Shown: in pieces, positions 46,983-57,907 of the stretch | How positions within the stretch are numbered: the stretch's first letter is position 1 | Layout of the letters: every line of letters begins with the position of its first letter | Source of the DNA: Ophioceras dolichostomum | Lineage: Eukaryota; Ascomycota; Sordariomycetes; Magnaporthales; Ophioceraceae | Assembly (NCBI GenBank): GCA_003049485.1 | Contig: PYST01000010.1 | Coordinates: forward strand, 64,500 to 128,499 | Length of the DNA: 64,000 nt | Reading direction: 5' to 3' | Notes under the pieces: generated by a model | Databases searched by the model: none | What the model saw: only the letters and a program-made list of their open reading frames with translations | Told to the model about the DNA's origin: nothing | Position numbers and translations under genes: made by a program

Positions 46983-48954
46983 ATGGCTTCCGTCAACAGT
47001 AAGAGAATGCTCCGGCCTGCCCAGCCCAGCTGCATCTTCACTCGCGCCCCCTTCTCCTCCACTTCGCCGGTTTGATTTTGGTTTTGATTTTCTCATCTAC
47101 GCATGAATTCTCAATCCTCGATCGCTAACCACCATTGGCTTCCGCGCAGTAATAATCAAGCACAAAGGCAAGAAGTACGATGTCGAGGTTGATACCGAGA
47201 GCACCGGCGAGGTGCTCAAGTATCAGATGTACACCCTTACGAACGTAGAGCCGGATCGACAGAAGATCATCATCAAGGGCGGTCAGCTGAAGGACGACGA
47301 TGACCTGGGCAAGCTGAACCTCAAGCCCGGCCAGACGATCATGATGATGGGCGACCCGAGCGCCAACGGCGGTGCTGGAATCAAGCGGCCATCGGAGCAG
47401 GTCAAGTTCGTCGAGGACATGACCGAGGCCGAGCAGGCCCAGCAGGACGGCGCCGTTCCCTCGGGCCTGGTCAACCTGGGCAACACCTGCTACCTCAACT
47501 CCACGCTGCAGATCCTGCGGTCCATCCCGGAGCTCCAGCAGTTTCTGTCCAAGTACGAGCACAAGGACGAGGACCTCCGCGACACGACCATTCCCCAGCT
47601 GGACTTAACCAACCAGCTGAAACTTATGTACAAGGAGATGTCTGAGACCCAACAGGGCTACTCTCCTCACGCCTTCCTCACGGCGCTGCGCACTGCTTTC
47701 CCCCAGTTCGCCGAGCGCGCCAAATCCGGTCGTGGCTTCGCTCAGCAGGACGCCGAGGAGGCCTGGTCGCAGATCGTCGGCCAGCTTACCCAGAAGCTGA
47801 AGATCCAGAAGGAGGCTCCCGCTGATGCCACGATGGAGGGCGAGAGCAGTGAGGGTGGCGGCAACAGCGCCACCGGCAGTCAAATCGTCCCCTTCGTCGA
47901 CCGCTACATGTCTGGCGAGTTCGTCTCAACGCTGGAGTGCAACGAGCAGACGGCCGCCGACGGCGGCGAGCAGCCGTCTACGATCCCCGAGAAATTCCTC
48001 AAGCTGAGCTGCCACATCGACGTGACGACCAACCACCTGCGGGACGGCATCCTCGCCGGCCTCACCGAGGAGGTCGAGAAGAAGTCGACCGTCCTCGACC
48101 GCGACGCCATGTACACGAAGCGCTCCAAGATCGCGCGCCTGCCCAAGTACCTGACCGTCCACTTCGTCCGCTTCTTCTGGAAGCGCGACGTGCAGAAGAA
48201 GGCCAAGATCATGCGCAAGGTCACGTTCCCGCACGAGCTGGATGTCGTCGAGTTCTGCACCGACGAGCTGAAGAAGGCGCTGGTGCCCGTCCGCGACAAG
48301 GTCCGCGAGGTGCGCAAGGACGAGGAGGACATCGAGCGCGCCCGCAAGCGCCGCAAGAAGAACCCTCTCCTGGACGGCGAGCCTGACGATGCCACAGCTG
48401 CTCCTGGCGAGTCTTCTTCCACCTCCACTTCCGCGGCCGCCAAAAAGAAGAAAGAGGAAGAGGACAAGAAGAAGAAGAAGCAGGGCCAGGGCCAGGCCGG
48501 CCAGTCGTCGTCATCAACAGCCGCCGACGGAGACGTCGAGATGGCCGACGGCGAGACGTACAAGACCGACGCCGAGGTGGACGCCGAGAAGGACGCGGCG
48601 CTGCTGGCCGCCAAGAAGGAGCTGCACGCGCTGATCGACCCGGACCTCGCCAAGGACGAGGGCGCCAACCCCTCGGGCCTGTACGAGCTGCGGGGCGTGG
48701 TCACGCACCAGGGCGCCAGCGCCGACAGCGGCCACTACACGGCCTACGTCAAGAAGACGGCGCCCGTCGACCCGGCCACGGGCAAGAGGAAGGGCGACGA
48801 GGACGGGAACTGGTGGTGGTTCAACGACGACAAGGTCTCCGAGGTCACCGTGGATAAGATCGACGCCCTCTCGGGCGGCGGGGAGGCCCACTCCGCCCTC
48901 ATCCTGCTGTACCGCGCCATCCCGCTCCCCTCGGCTGAGGGTGTCGTCGAGTAG
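46983..48954 (+). CDS. UBP6: Ubp6/USP14, proteasome-associated ubiquitin-specific protease
   Basis: Two exons, 46983-46998 and 47150-48954 (donor GTAAGA, acceptor GCGCAG), give 606 residues; exon 1 is 16 bases (MASVN). Residues about 4-78 form the ubiquitin-like domain (IIIKHKGKKYDVEVD, KIIIKGGQLKDDDDL) that docks on the proteasome subunit Rpn1. The USP catalytic domain follows: Cys box GLVNLGNTCYLNS with Cys119, QQDAEEAWSQI, and His box SADSGHYTAYVK with His534, then WWWFNDDKVSEV. The enzyme removes ubiquitin from substrates at the 26S proteasome and delays degradation. A Lys/Glu/Ser-rich insertion at about 390-475, between catalytic blocks, makes it longer than yeast Ubp6 (499 residues); comparable insertions occur in filamentous fungi. 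The short first exon is needed for a proper Ubl start. Confidence 0.96.
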
Positions 48955-50064
48955 GGGAGGAGGGCCATCTGGGGGGTTTTTTGGCTGCTGGCTGCTGGCT
49001 TCTGGGTTGGTAGTTCGTAACCTTCGTGAGCCTAAAAGACACGCCGACATGAGACGACCGCATTCATTCACCCCCCTGTCCCCATCCCGGATTTCCCCCG
49101 CATGGAACCCCTTTCTTTCTTTTTTTTTCCGGCTGTTATCTTTGTGTGCCTCATGATGGGGCCATTGGAGTTTTGAGTGAGAGTGAGTACCCCTGAAGCC
49201 TGTCAAGTGGCCGGCTAGCTGGAGGGAAAGCAGTTCTTTCATGGTAGAGCAATGAAGGGAGCTCAGGGCATATGTGTGTGTGTGTGTTCATCTTTTTTCG
49301 GAGGGCGATATTTCGACTAGAAAATCGTCCAGAGACAAAAGATATTACAGCAACATCAGGCAGGCAGGCAGGTAGGCATGGGTGGCTTGAAGTCCAGTCC
49401 TCTTCGCAAAAACATCTCTGGTTGGTTGGCAAAAGAAACCATACAGCAACTAGGAAGACAAAACAAAAATTGGGATCGGATTTGGCTGGCTGGCTACACT
49501 GCCTTAGGCACTTTGGTATCTTGATAGAGAGTGCTTGCTTCATAAAGCGGCATGATGCATGGGGCGAAATCATCAGGGCGAAACCACCTAGATAGGTAGT
49601 TTATCAATTCAGAAAATCTGTCACTTTTGTAGTGCGTTCCGTGTAGTGTGTGCCTTGGATGCTTGACGGGGATGGCAGAGCATGGCACGGGCTCATCAGA
49701 GGACTCTATCCCTAAGAAAACAACCCATGCGGACGAGCCATGTCGCAGACAGGCAGGCCTCTAGTCCCGACGGGTTGACTGACAGACGCTTGGTTAACAT
49801 CATGCGTCCTCTTGTACCAGAATGGGGGGAAAGGGACTGCCTACTCGACTTCGAGCTAGACTCACTCACCTTCGAGTCCATCATCCATGCACACAGACGC
49901 TGTACTGTAAGGCCCTCCCCTCTCCGGAAGTGAAGTCAGTCTCAATACTTGAGGCAGGGCAGAGCGTTCGACATTCGTTGTCGAGCCAAGCACCTTGTTC
50001 CACCATGCGTCTAGAAGAAGGCCAGGCCAGGCCATTCATAGGACTCCCATCAACATTCACAGGC

Positions 50065-50092
50065 GGCTGGCTGGCTGGCTGGCTGGCTGGCT
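50065..50092 (+). repeat. Tetranucleotide repeat (GGCT)7
   Basis: Seven perfect GGCT units in intergenic DNA. Confidence 0.95.
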
Positions 50093-50639
50093 ACATAGAA
50101 GTTCTACCTGGTAGCTACCTAGGTAGTACGTGAGACGACTCATCATGGATTAGGCGTGGTGATACTGTACGTTATCATTTAAGAAGACCCGGCCGCTCGG
50201 GAAGGTGAGAAGGTGCCTCGCTCTTCTATCTGGGTAAGGTAGGTAGGTACATAGGTTTACCAAACTAGAAACAAGCTAGGCAGCCGGTCGATGTCCGACA
50301 AGGCGATAGTGGCTAGGATCGGGTCGTAGCTATCACGACGACTCGGCCTCGCCGGCGGCAAGGCAGATCCTCTCGAGACGGGTTCCCTGACGTACGTAGT
50401 ACTCCTAGCCTCCCAGAAGAAGACAGCTCGCCCAAGCCCTGGAATCTGAGGAGGCTCGGATGCGGGCCCCTTCCCCCCCAACGTGGTTGTCTTGGGCTGG
50501 GTGTTTATTTACATCACCGCACAGAGAAGCGGCTTGCTCTCTTTGTTTAGAATCCCTTGTACAAGAAAGGACACTATTGTAGCCACCGCGCCTCCCCTTC
50601 TAGTTGAAGCGGATACTAGGGCAATCAAACAAGCCCAGA

Positions 50640-50665
50640 TAGGTAGGTAGGTAGGTAGGTAGGTA
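50640..50665 (+). repeat. (TAGG)n repeat
   Basis: About six tandem TAGG units ending in TACC, close to the 3' end of the polyalanine gene. Confidence 0.9.
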
Positions 50666-50767
50666 CCGAGGTAGACAGCTAGCTACCCAGGTAGACAAGT
50701 GAGCTCTCCTTCTACTGCGAGGTCACACCTCAATGGCGGGCAGGCTGAGCCGCCGGCCAACCCAGCA

Positions 50768-50906
50768 TCACCTAAACGGCCACAGCCAGCTCCCACTACT
50801 CCCATTACTACTACTCCTGCTCGTGCCAGCTCTGGCAGCACCATCACGATCCGTCCGCGATGAAGCAGCAGCAGCCGCGATCTTCTCATTCGCAGTCATT
50901 TCTCCG

Positions 50907-50987
<81 letters not shown>

Positions 50988-51530
50988 TCTGCTGTTGCTG
51001 AGCTAGCAGAACCATCGAGTCTACTGCCCTGGCCGCCGGGTAGCGTCTGATGTTGTGCCTGCCCCTCCTGTGCCAACGCCAACCCTTCCCTCGCTCTCCT
51101 GGCCTCCTCTGTTTCCTCCGTCTGCGGCTTGATCCTCCTCTGCCTTATCTCGGCCAGCTTCCGCTCTATCGGCTCCTTGGCCTGGACGAGCTGCTGTCTT
51201 CGCCTCTCGAGGAGCTCGAGCTGGTCTTGTGGGGTGGCTTCGACGAATGTTTTATGTTCCTGTTTTCGTTTTCGAGACCTCCATGTTAGAAAGAAGGCAG
51301 ACAGACAAACTCTCCAACGTGAGGTTAGACGGGGAAGAGGGGAGAGGGAAGAGGGCAATATGTAGGTGGTGAGGAAGAGGAAAGTGACGAACTGTCTGAT
51401 GTTCTTGCTGCGTCTTCAGCCCCGCGCCGGAGATGGTCCCCACGACCGTGATGGCTATTATGGCGCCTGTCCATATGTAGCGCCTGACCTGGGCCCTTGG
51501 CGTGAGGATTGATTTGGGCGCGGCTGGCAT
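50768..51530 (-). CDS. Small membrane-anchored protein with coiled coil and polyalanine tract, unknown function
   Basis: Two exons, probably 51530..51393 and 51259..50768 (donor GTTCGT, TCTAAC branch about 25 bases before acceptor AACAG), give 209 residues. Residues 1-16 are basic (MPAAPKSILTPRAQVRR), 18-37 form one membrane helix (YIWTGAIIAITVVGTISGAG), and about 45-110 is a charged helix likely to be a coiled coil (DQLELLERRRQQLVQ, KEPIERKLAEIRQRR). A run of about 26 alanines lies at about 138-163, and the end is SGSWLWPFR. A basic start followed by one helix could suit an inner-mitochondrial or ER membrane protein, but that is a guess. I recognise no named family. The donor is weak and the peptide EHQT/EHKT is repeated across the join, so the boundary needs RNA evidence. 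Confidence 0.6.
50908..50985 (+). repeat. Trinucleotide repeat (CTG)26, coding for polyalanine
   Basis: Twenty-six uninterrupted CTG units on the plus strand; on the coding minus strand they are read as GCA (Ala). Confidence 0.97.
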
Positions 51531-53440
51531 GGCTCTAAAGTGGATATGGGCACCGAGATGTCCCCGCTGGAGCCAGCGGTTCGTTCGTGTTGTTCGCGTC
51601 CTTCTGGACCACCGCCCCTAGTTAAGCTGAGAGGGGCTGGCGGAGCCGGGCGAGTGTTTTCCGTGCCTAGGTCCCGTGCCTAGGTCTTTGGAGCGGAGAG
51701 GTGCCCTGTGAGGTAGGCGAGCCGGAGATGTGTTACGTGCTCGCCGGGTTCGTTCTCGTTCCGGAGAGGAAGGAGGCGAGACGGCTTCGGAGCTGAGAAT
51801 TTGTCGATGATGCCTGACGGAGCGGGTCGGTCGACAGTGGGTGGTCGCTGGGTAGCCGGTCGAGCCCGGAGCTGCGCGGTGGGCGCGTCAGCGGCTCTCA
51901 GGGTCGGGTCTCGCACGCGGACGGGGCCGGAGCCGGAGTCGGAGCCTGTCTGTCTTCCGGAGGACGGGGCTCGCCAGGGGCTAGCTATCTTGGGAGCTCT
52001 TGAGAGCTCTTCGAGGGGGCGTGTGCCGGGACAAAGCGATGCACAGTGCAAAGAGCTCCTTCGCGACCAGCTCTCGTGGTCCTTCGCTATTATTCGTCGA
52101 CGGCAGAGAGGAGGAGGTGGGCAGTAGTAGTGCTGATGCAGCTTCTCTGCGGCGAGGTCGCATGTATCAACAGGTTTGTGACGATTCACGTTGTTCGATC
52201 CTTGAGGCCAAAAAAGAATCAAGAAAAAGGCCAAGTCTAGGCTAGGGTCCACAAGGCACAACAAGGTAATGTCGTGTCGTGGTTGCAGTGGACTTTTTGG
52301 GGGCCCCAGCGCGTGCATCAACCCATGTGCAAAAAGCCTGTTCCTCGCGTCACATTGCACTTCCGCACAGATACGGCACCTGGTTCGGCGGGTGCGCCCC
52401 CGCCGCCCGCATGCCCGAAGCTTTGGCACATTGGACGCTAAAACGGCGGATCTCGACAATCAGTGTCTCTAGGCACTCTCAGGCACTACAGAGCTGATTG
52501 GTGCTTGACATTGGTACATTCAGGCTGTCATGATGTGTGCGAGCAGTCTCCCGGAGAAGGGCGGACTTCACTCCAACTTGCAGTGGTTCTGAGTAATCGC
52601 CGTGTATATTCGTTCATACTCCCCTCCCTCTCCTCTCCACTCCCGACTGGATCCCCGCCTTCCTCCTGTGCCGTATAAAAGCATCGTGGAAGCTGATTCC
52701 CTGAAAAAGCCGCAAGGCGAAAAGGAATGTTGAGGGGGCGGCGCAAGCAAGAGCTTCAAGCACCCCAAGCACTGTTCATAATTCACATAATCCACGGGAA
52801 GACGCATTTAGGATTACACGACCAGCCGCCGCCTGGCAGAGAAGAAAACGCACAGAGCTATTTCCGAAAAGTGACAGCTCTCTTCTCTCCCTCCATGGGT
52901 TGACGTGTCTGTTCTCGCTTGCACAAATAGGTGAGTCTTGCGAGAGTGCATCCTATCATGCCCAATCATCATATTCTGTCTTCCCTGTCCTCCCTTGCCT
53001 ATCACAATCTTCAATGATCAGCAGCAGCAGTGGATCGGTCCCGACTCCCTATCCCTAGTTCGGTATATGCAAGCCCCATAGACAGGCAGCAAAGAACTTT
53101 TTCTGTCTTCTTCCTCGCTCGGCTCATATGCATTTCTATTTTTCGAAGCACACGGACGATGTTTCCCTTGTGCATGTGGCCTATTCACAGTGTGCTCAGT
53201 GGGGGTTTTATTGCCCTTCTCAAGCCGCCGCCGGGCTGATGTCACCGAGAGAGAGAGAAAAGAGAAAACGCCTCTCATCATGATGCTGACCTCCTTCCTC
53301 CCGGGCCGGTCCCCCCTCCCTCCCCCCATCCTTTCCATCCTTTTCCCACCCATCCCTTCCCCCATTCGTCGCCGTGGGAAAGGCAACTTTGTTCGTTTCG
53401 GCGGCTTGGCTTGTGATAGGCACGGATGGTAGTTTCTTAG

Positions 53441-53477
<37 letters not shown>

Positions 53478-54912
53478 TGGGCTCAGCGCTGCTGGATGCG
53501 TCTCCTGGAGTGTGCTTTTCGCTTTGCCTCATCGACTTGCTCTGTTGGCAATATGACAGGGCCCTGTGAGCAGCTGTGCCCGTGCCTGTGCTGACCCGAC
53601 ACACCACACCCTCAACCTCAACCTCAGAAACGAAAATAACAGAGAGCGAGCGCCACGGCGCCAAAACTACGCCGTGGAATCTTTTCAGTTGTCTCCCTCG
53701 CTCAACTGGTCGGTCGCCCACCCGGCTGCTATTTCCAATTTTGGGGCTTCGTACGTACCCAACCAAACCCCTGGCCAACCAGCAGCAGCTCAGGTCAGGA
53801 CACCCTGCTCTCTCCAAGGGCTCGGGGGTCGGGCTCAGGGCTCAGGCTCAGGGCTCAGGGCTGCTCGCATATCCGCGCCGCTTCGGCCGCCGCCCGACTG
53901 GGGAGGGGAGGAAGAACGGCCCCAGTCGTCGCAAGCCCGCAAGCCCGCAAGCCGGCAAAGCACTAAGACGAAGAAACCCACAGCAAGCGGCACAGAGGCG
54001 GGTCGTCCTATGGGAGGTGGTGTGTCCCGGCTGTATCACAGATTTCGCTGCAGTTGCACGCCCTGGTCATCACGACCCCGTGAGCACCGCGACGCCGCAC
54101 ACCTGCGTTCGCGGTTTTCCTTCTCGAACAAAACTCATCTCCTCAACTCCTCATCTTGCGACGGGGCGACGCCACGCCTCCCTTGCATCTTCCTTCCTGC
54201 CGGCCCCCTCCCCGACACCGCTGGTCTGCCCGCCCGCCACCGCCGCCGCCGACTCGCCGCCGTACCGTTATTACCTACTTTCCTCTAGTCGCCTTTCCCT
54301 TTTTTTCCTTCACAGACGCCCTCTCTCTTTCTCTCCGTCTCTTTCTCCCAGAGTGGGGGAACTGTGCGGTCCGTGAACAAACAAGCAACAAAAATCCCCG
54401 AGAGTTGTGTAAGTGAGAACAGAAAATTAGGGGGCCACGGAATTTTCCCTTCTCATTCGTCGCCTCGCTCTTTGGCCTTCGATATCCCTCACCACACATG
54501 GCCCTGGTGTCACATGCTGTCATCCATTAGAAATTCTCCTACGGCTAACAAAGCCATGATAAACGAGCAATAGCGGTTGGGATTTTGATCTCTGCCTAGC
54601 GGTACAGTGAGAACAAGATAAGTAGGCAGATTTGAGCAAGAGAACGAGGGAGGTTCCATGCAGACCAATTAGACGTACACACCTACACAACTAGGTATAC
54701 ACATACGCGCGCACATACAGACGAATCCGAAACGATCGATTAAGACCGACGGAAGACAGTGAAGACAACAAAAAGAGAAGCGCTAAAGGTATAGAAGGAA
54801 GGAGATAACGTTTCTTCCTCTCCCTTTCGTTACGTCTGACAGTTACGGAATATCCACCATCCAACCACTTACAAGCAAGCAAGCAAGACAGGCAAAGCAA
54901 AGCAAGCACATT
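51531..54912. promoter_or_regulatory. Divergent upstream interval between the polyalanine gene and SHB17
   Basis: About 3.4 kb. Frames of 240-266 codons at 53566-54376 and 259 codons at 51680-52459 were inspected and look like chance reading of GC-rich, Pro/Arg/Ser-coding DNA with no domain. A TG17 repeat lies at 53442-53475, and short tandem words GGCTCA and GCAAGCCC occur at 53826-53960. A strong pyrimidine tract at 54295-54350 could mark a SHB17-side promoter. Confidence 0.45.
53442..53475 (+). repeat. Dinucleotide repeat (TG)17
   Basis: Perfect TG run in the SHB17 upstream interval. Confidence 0.95.
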
Positions 54913-57907
54913 ATGACCACGCCTCGGGTGTTCATCGTGCGGCACGGCGAGACGGAGTGGTCCCTCAACGGGCGCCACACCGGGTCGACCGACATCCCCC
55001 TGACCGCCAACGGTGAGAAGAGGGTCAAGGCCACGGGGCGCGCTCTGGTCGGGGATGACAGGCTGATCGTGCCTAAGAAACTGGCCCACATGTGAGTCTT
55101 GTTTTCTCCTTTCTTTCTCTGTCTCTCTCAGTCTATGTAGTTCCTCTTTGGCGACCGGTCAGCGGGTGTAGCGCTCTCTTCCGTCCTCCCCCTCCTCCTT
55201 CCTCCCTCCCTGCCTCTTTTCTGCAGAGTCCGTGCAACTATCGACGTGTCGTCTGTGGGGGTTTCCTTTGGGCCATCATCCGCCGTCATCAGCAACCATC
55301 TCTGTTCATCATCGACAACCCCCTCCCCTCCCTTCCCCTCCCTGCCCACACACCACACACATTAAACCCGTCCATTGCAGGGCCCTTGCTGCTGCTGCTG
55401 CTACTACTGCCCTATTCTCCTACTGCGTGCAAGGATGTATTGCACCGACCAGCAAAACCGTTGTCTCTCTCTCTTCGGCTCGCACTTCCTGTTTCGCATT
55501 TTCTCGCACTCCCCATGTCAATGTTCCCAACTTTCCAAAACCACGCACCCACCCCAGTTACCGATCCCCTCAACCACTCCTTATCAACCCCCCCTGGCCA
55601 GAACCACCACCGAAAGAAAAAAGAATCCCGGTGGTTCCCCCTCCTCCCCCCTCCACCCTCCCCCTTGTCCCAAAACGAAACGTGATCCTCCGGGCATGTG
55701 CTCTCGCCTTTCGGACCCTTCGGGCCCGGAACGGGAAGGAATGGGGAAAGAGGGAGGAGGGAAGGAGCGGTTGAAAGGCATGGTCCCTTCTGGTACCGCG
55801 GGTCTTTTGTGTTACGCGAGACGCGACCTTGAACCTTTGTGTCACATTCGAGAACATACCCAAACCCGACGCATGCATCCATCCATCACCAAAGCAGACA
55901 GGCAAGCAAGCATCCAAGGCATGAAGTGATCTGATCTGCAGAATTGTTCTTTTGCTCCCATCCCTCCGTTCCCCCGTCCTTCCTCGCCCATCATCTCCGA
56001 CGACCATGCTACTGGGTTCTTTTGTTGCTTGCTATTTTTTTTGTGCCGTCTGAAGTCTTTCCTTGGGTGGCGCATGTGTGTTCTGCTGCTGTTCGGTTGG
56101 GGTTTTTGTCTCGCCTGCCGTTCTCTGGCATTTTGGGATCCAGTCCTTTCTTTCTTCCTTCCCCTGCCCTGCTATTCCTTGCTGTCTTTGCCTCGTGAGA
56201 GGGGGGTTCGGTCAATCAGCCATTCTCGTGCCAGGGTTAGAAACGGAGAGAAGAAGATGGAGGGGGAGCGGAAACGAACCATGTGCTTAGATTCCTGCCT
56301 GCACAGTGCCGAGCTGCAGTGCAGTGGATGTAGTGCAAAGCAAGTGCAAGCACAGGGCAAGGCATGCATGGTGGACAGACACACTGGGCATTGGTGGCAG
56401 GAAAAACAACCCCCTGCTGCTGCTGCTGCTGCTCCTGCTGCTCCTTGCTACCGCCCGCTCCAAATTTGTAATATGTACTGACCTTGTGTATCTGACCCGC
56501 GACCTTGATGATGATGCGTTGCGTCGTCGTCCGCATTGGTCTTTTTTTTTGGGGACCTACAGTTATGTGTCTCCACGCAAGCGGGCTCAGAGGACGTTCG
56601 AGCTCCTCAATCTGGGGCTGAAGGAGCCTTTGCCGTGGGCAGCCCACGGCGAGGCGGCGGAACCGTCGCTCGAAGATGGCCCCAAACGGTCGTGCGAGGC
56701 CCGCATCGAGGTCACCGAGGACATCCGCGAGTGGGACTACGGCGAGTACGAGGGCATCACCAGCCCGGAGATCAGGGCCCTGCGCAAGAAGCAGGGCATT
56801 GAGGGCCACTGGGACATCTGGAGAGATGGGTGCCCTGGTGGAGAGTAAGTGTCCGCTTGTCCACCCACCTGTTCTACCCCCTTCCCTCGCTCCGTTCATC
56901 CTGTGTTCTGTTGTGCTTTGGTCGTGTGACGCACCGCCTTCAATGCTCGTTGATTCCCCTTCGCTACCGCCTGCTTTCATCTCTGGCCTACCACGCCCAG
57001 CCAACCAATATGCTTCTATGTGGGCTCCGGGGCGCCTCCGGCCCTCTCCTGTTACATGGTGGCGCTCGCTGTTGATTTCCCCTACCACAACCCCCCTGAT
57101 CCGCCTTTGCACAGGCCTATCAACCTACCACCCATCACCTACACACCCACCTGCGTGTTCGTGCTGTCTGCCTTGAGAGACTCCGGCTGGACCTTCCCCA
57201 AATCTAAGTTTTACGTTCGTGCGCCGGGAAACTGAACTGACTGGGAGCCGTCACTCTCTCTCTCTCCTGTAACACACACAGGAGCCCTGAGGACATCACG
57301 GCCCGCCTCGACCGCCTCATCAGCGACATCCGCAATAGACAGGCGCCCGTGATGGATAGGAAGAGGACCGGTACAGGCCCCACCGACGAGCCCGGAGACG
57401 TCCTCATCGTGGCGCACGGCCACATCCTACGAGCATTCGCAATGCGATGGGCTGGAAAGTCCCTCCAGGACGGCCCGACCTTCCTGCTGGAGGCCGGAGG
57501 CGTAGGCACGCTCAGGTATGTCACGATTAGGCAGAAGGGGAAAAAAGAGAAGCAGCTCAGAGGGGTGTGTTCTGTCTGCATTATCTTTTTTTGTCCGCTC
57601 ACTGCTTTTCTTTTTTTTTTTTTGTTCAACATCACAAAAGCGCCTATCTTTCTACCACTCATACCACTCAAAACCCTCGAGCTATCACAACAACCCCCAA
57701 ACCGCCCACTGGTAGAAGAGGAGAAGAACCAGCTGCAGCTTGTGGAGCTAAATGCTGACAGCTTCACTTGGCGCATGGTGTGTGTGGTGTGTGATGCCTG
57801 AACGCAAACACACAAATAATAGCTACGAACACAATAATATAGCCGAACCGGCTATTCTCCTGGGCGGCGCCTTCATTGTCGACGTTCCAGAGGTGAAGAA
57901 GTCTTAG
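54913..57907 (+). CDS. SHB17: Shb17, sedoheptulose 1,7-bisphosphatase (histidine phosphatase superfamily)
   Basis: Four exons, 54913-55091, 56563-56844, 57282-57515 and 57823-57907, close to 260 codons (259 residues; yeast 271). The phosphohistidine loop is RVFIVRHGETEWSLNGRHTG with His11. Exon 2 starts the YVSPRKRAQRTFELL block after the join LAHI|YVSP and contains REWDYGEYEG and WDIWRDGCPGGE. Exon 3 has VAHGHILRAFAMRW with the second His199, and exon 4 supplies SYEHNNIAEPAILL. These blocks match Shb17, which converts sedoheptulose 1,7-bisphosphate to the 7-phosphate, driving riboneogenesis in the non-oxidative pentose phosphate pathway. Introns are unusually long for a fungus: 1471, 437 and 307 bases. 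Donors are GTGAGT, GTAAGT and GTATGT; acceptors are CTACAG, CACACAG and AATAG. No peptide block of the family is missing across the long intron. Another histidine phosphatase role cannot be excluded. Confidence 0.9.
55092..56562 (+). other. 1471-base first intron of SHB17
   Basis: The donor GTGAGT and acceptor CCTACAG are both good, and the coding frame closes across them. The intron is pyrimidine-rich, with CT runs at 55110-55220 and 55590-55670, and has several stretches resembling splice acceptors. No conserved coding sequence was recognised inside it. Confidence 0.8.

Larger units (their letters stand above)
48955..50767. other. Intergenic between convergent UBP6 and the polyalanine protein gene
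   Basis: About 1.8 kb with no supported gene. It includes a TG run at 49272-49287, the GGCT repeat at 50065-50092 and TAGG repeats near 50230 and 50640-50665. Confidence 0.45.

Noticed and set aside
51680..52459. 259-codon minus-strand frame upstream of the polyalanine gene
   Set aside because: No domain, no conserved motif, arginine/proline-rich composition as expected from non-coding GC-rich DNA.
53566..54376. Two overlapping frames of 240 and 266 codons
   Set aside because: GC-rich, Pro/Arg/Ser composition in two frames at once, no domain, and short tandem repeats in the DNA; probably chance frames in the SHB17 upstream region.
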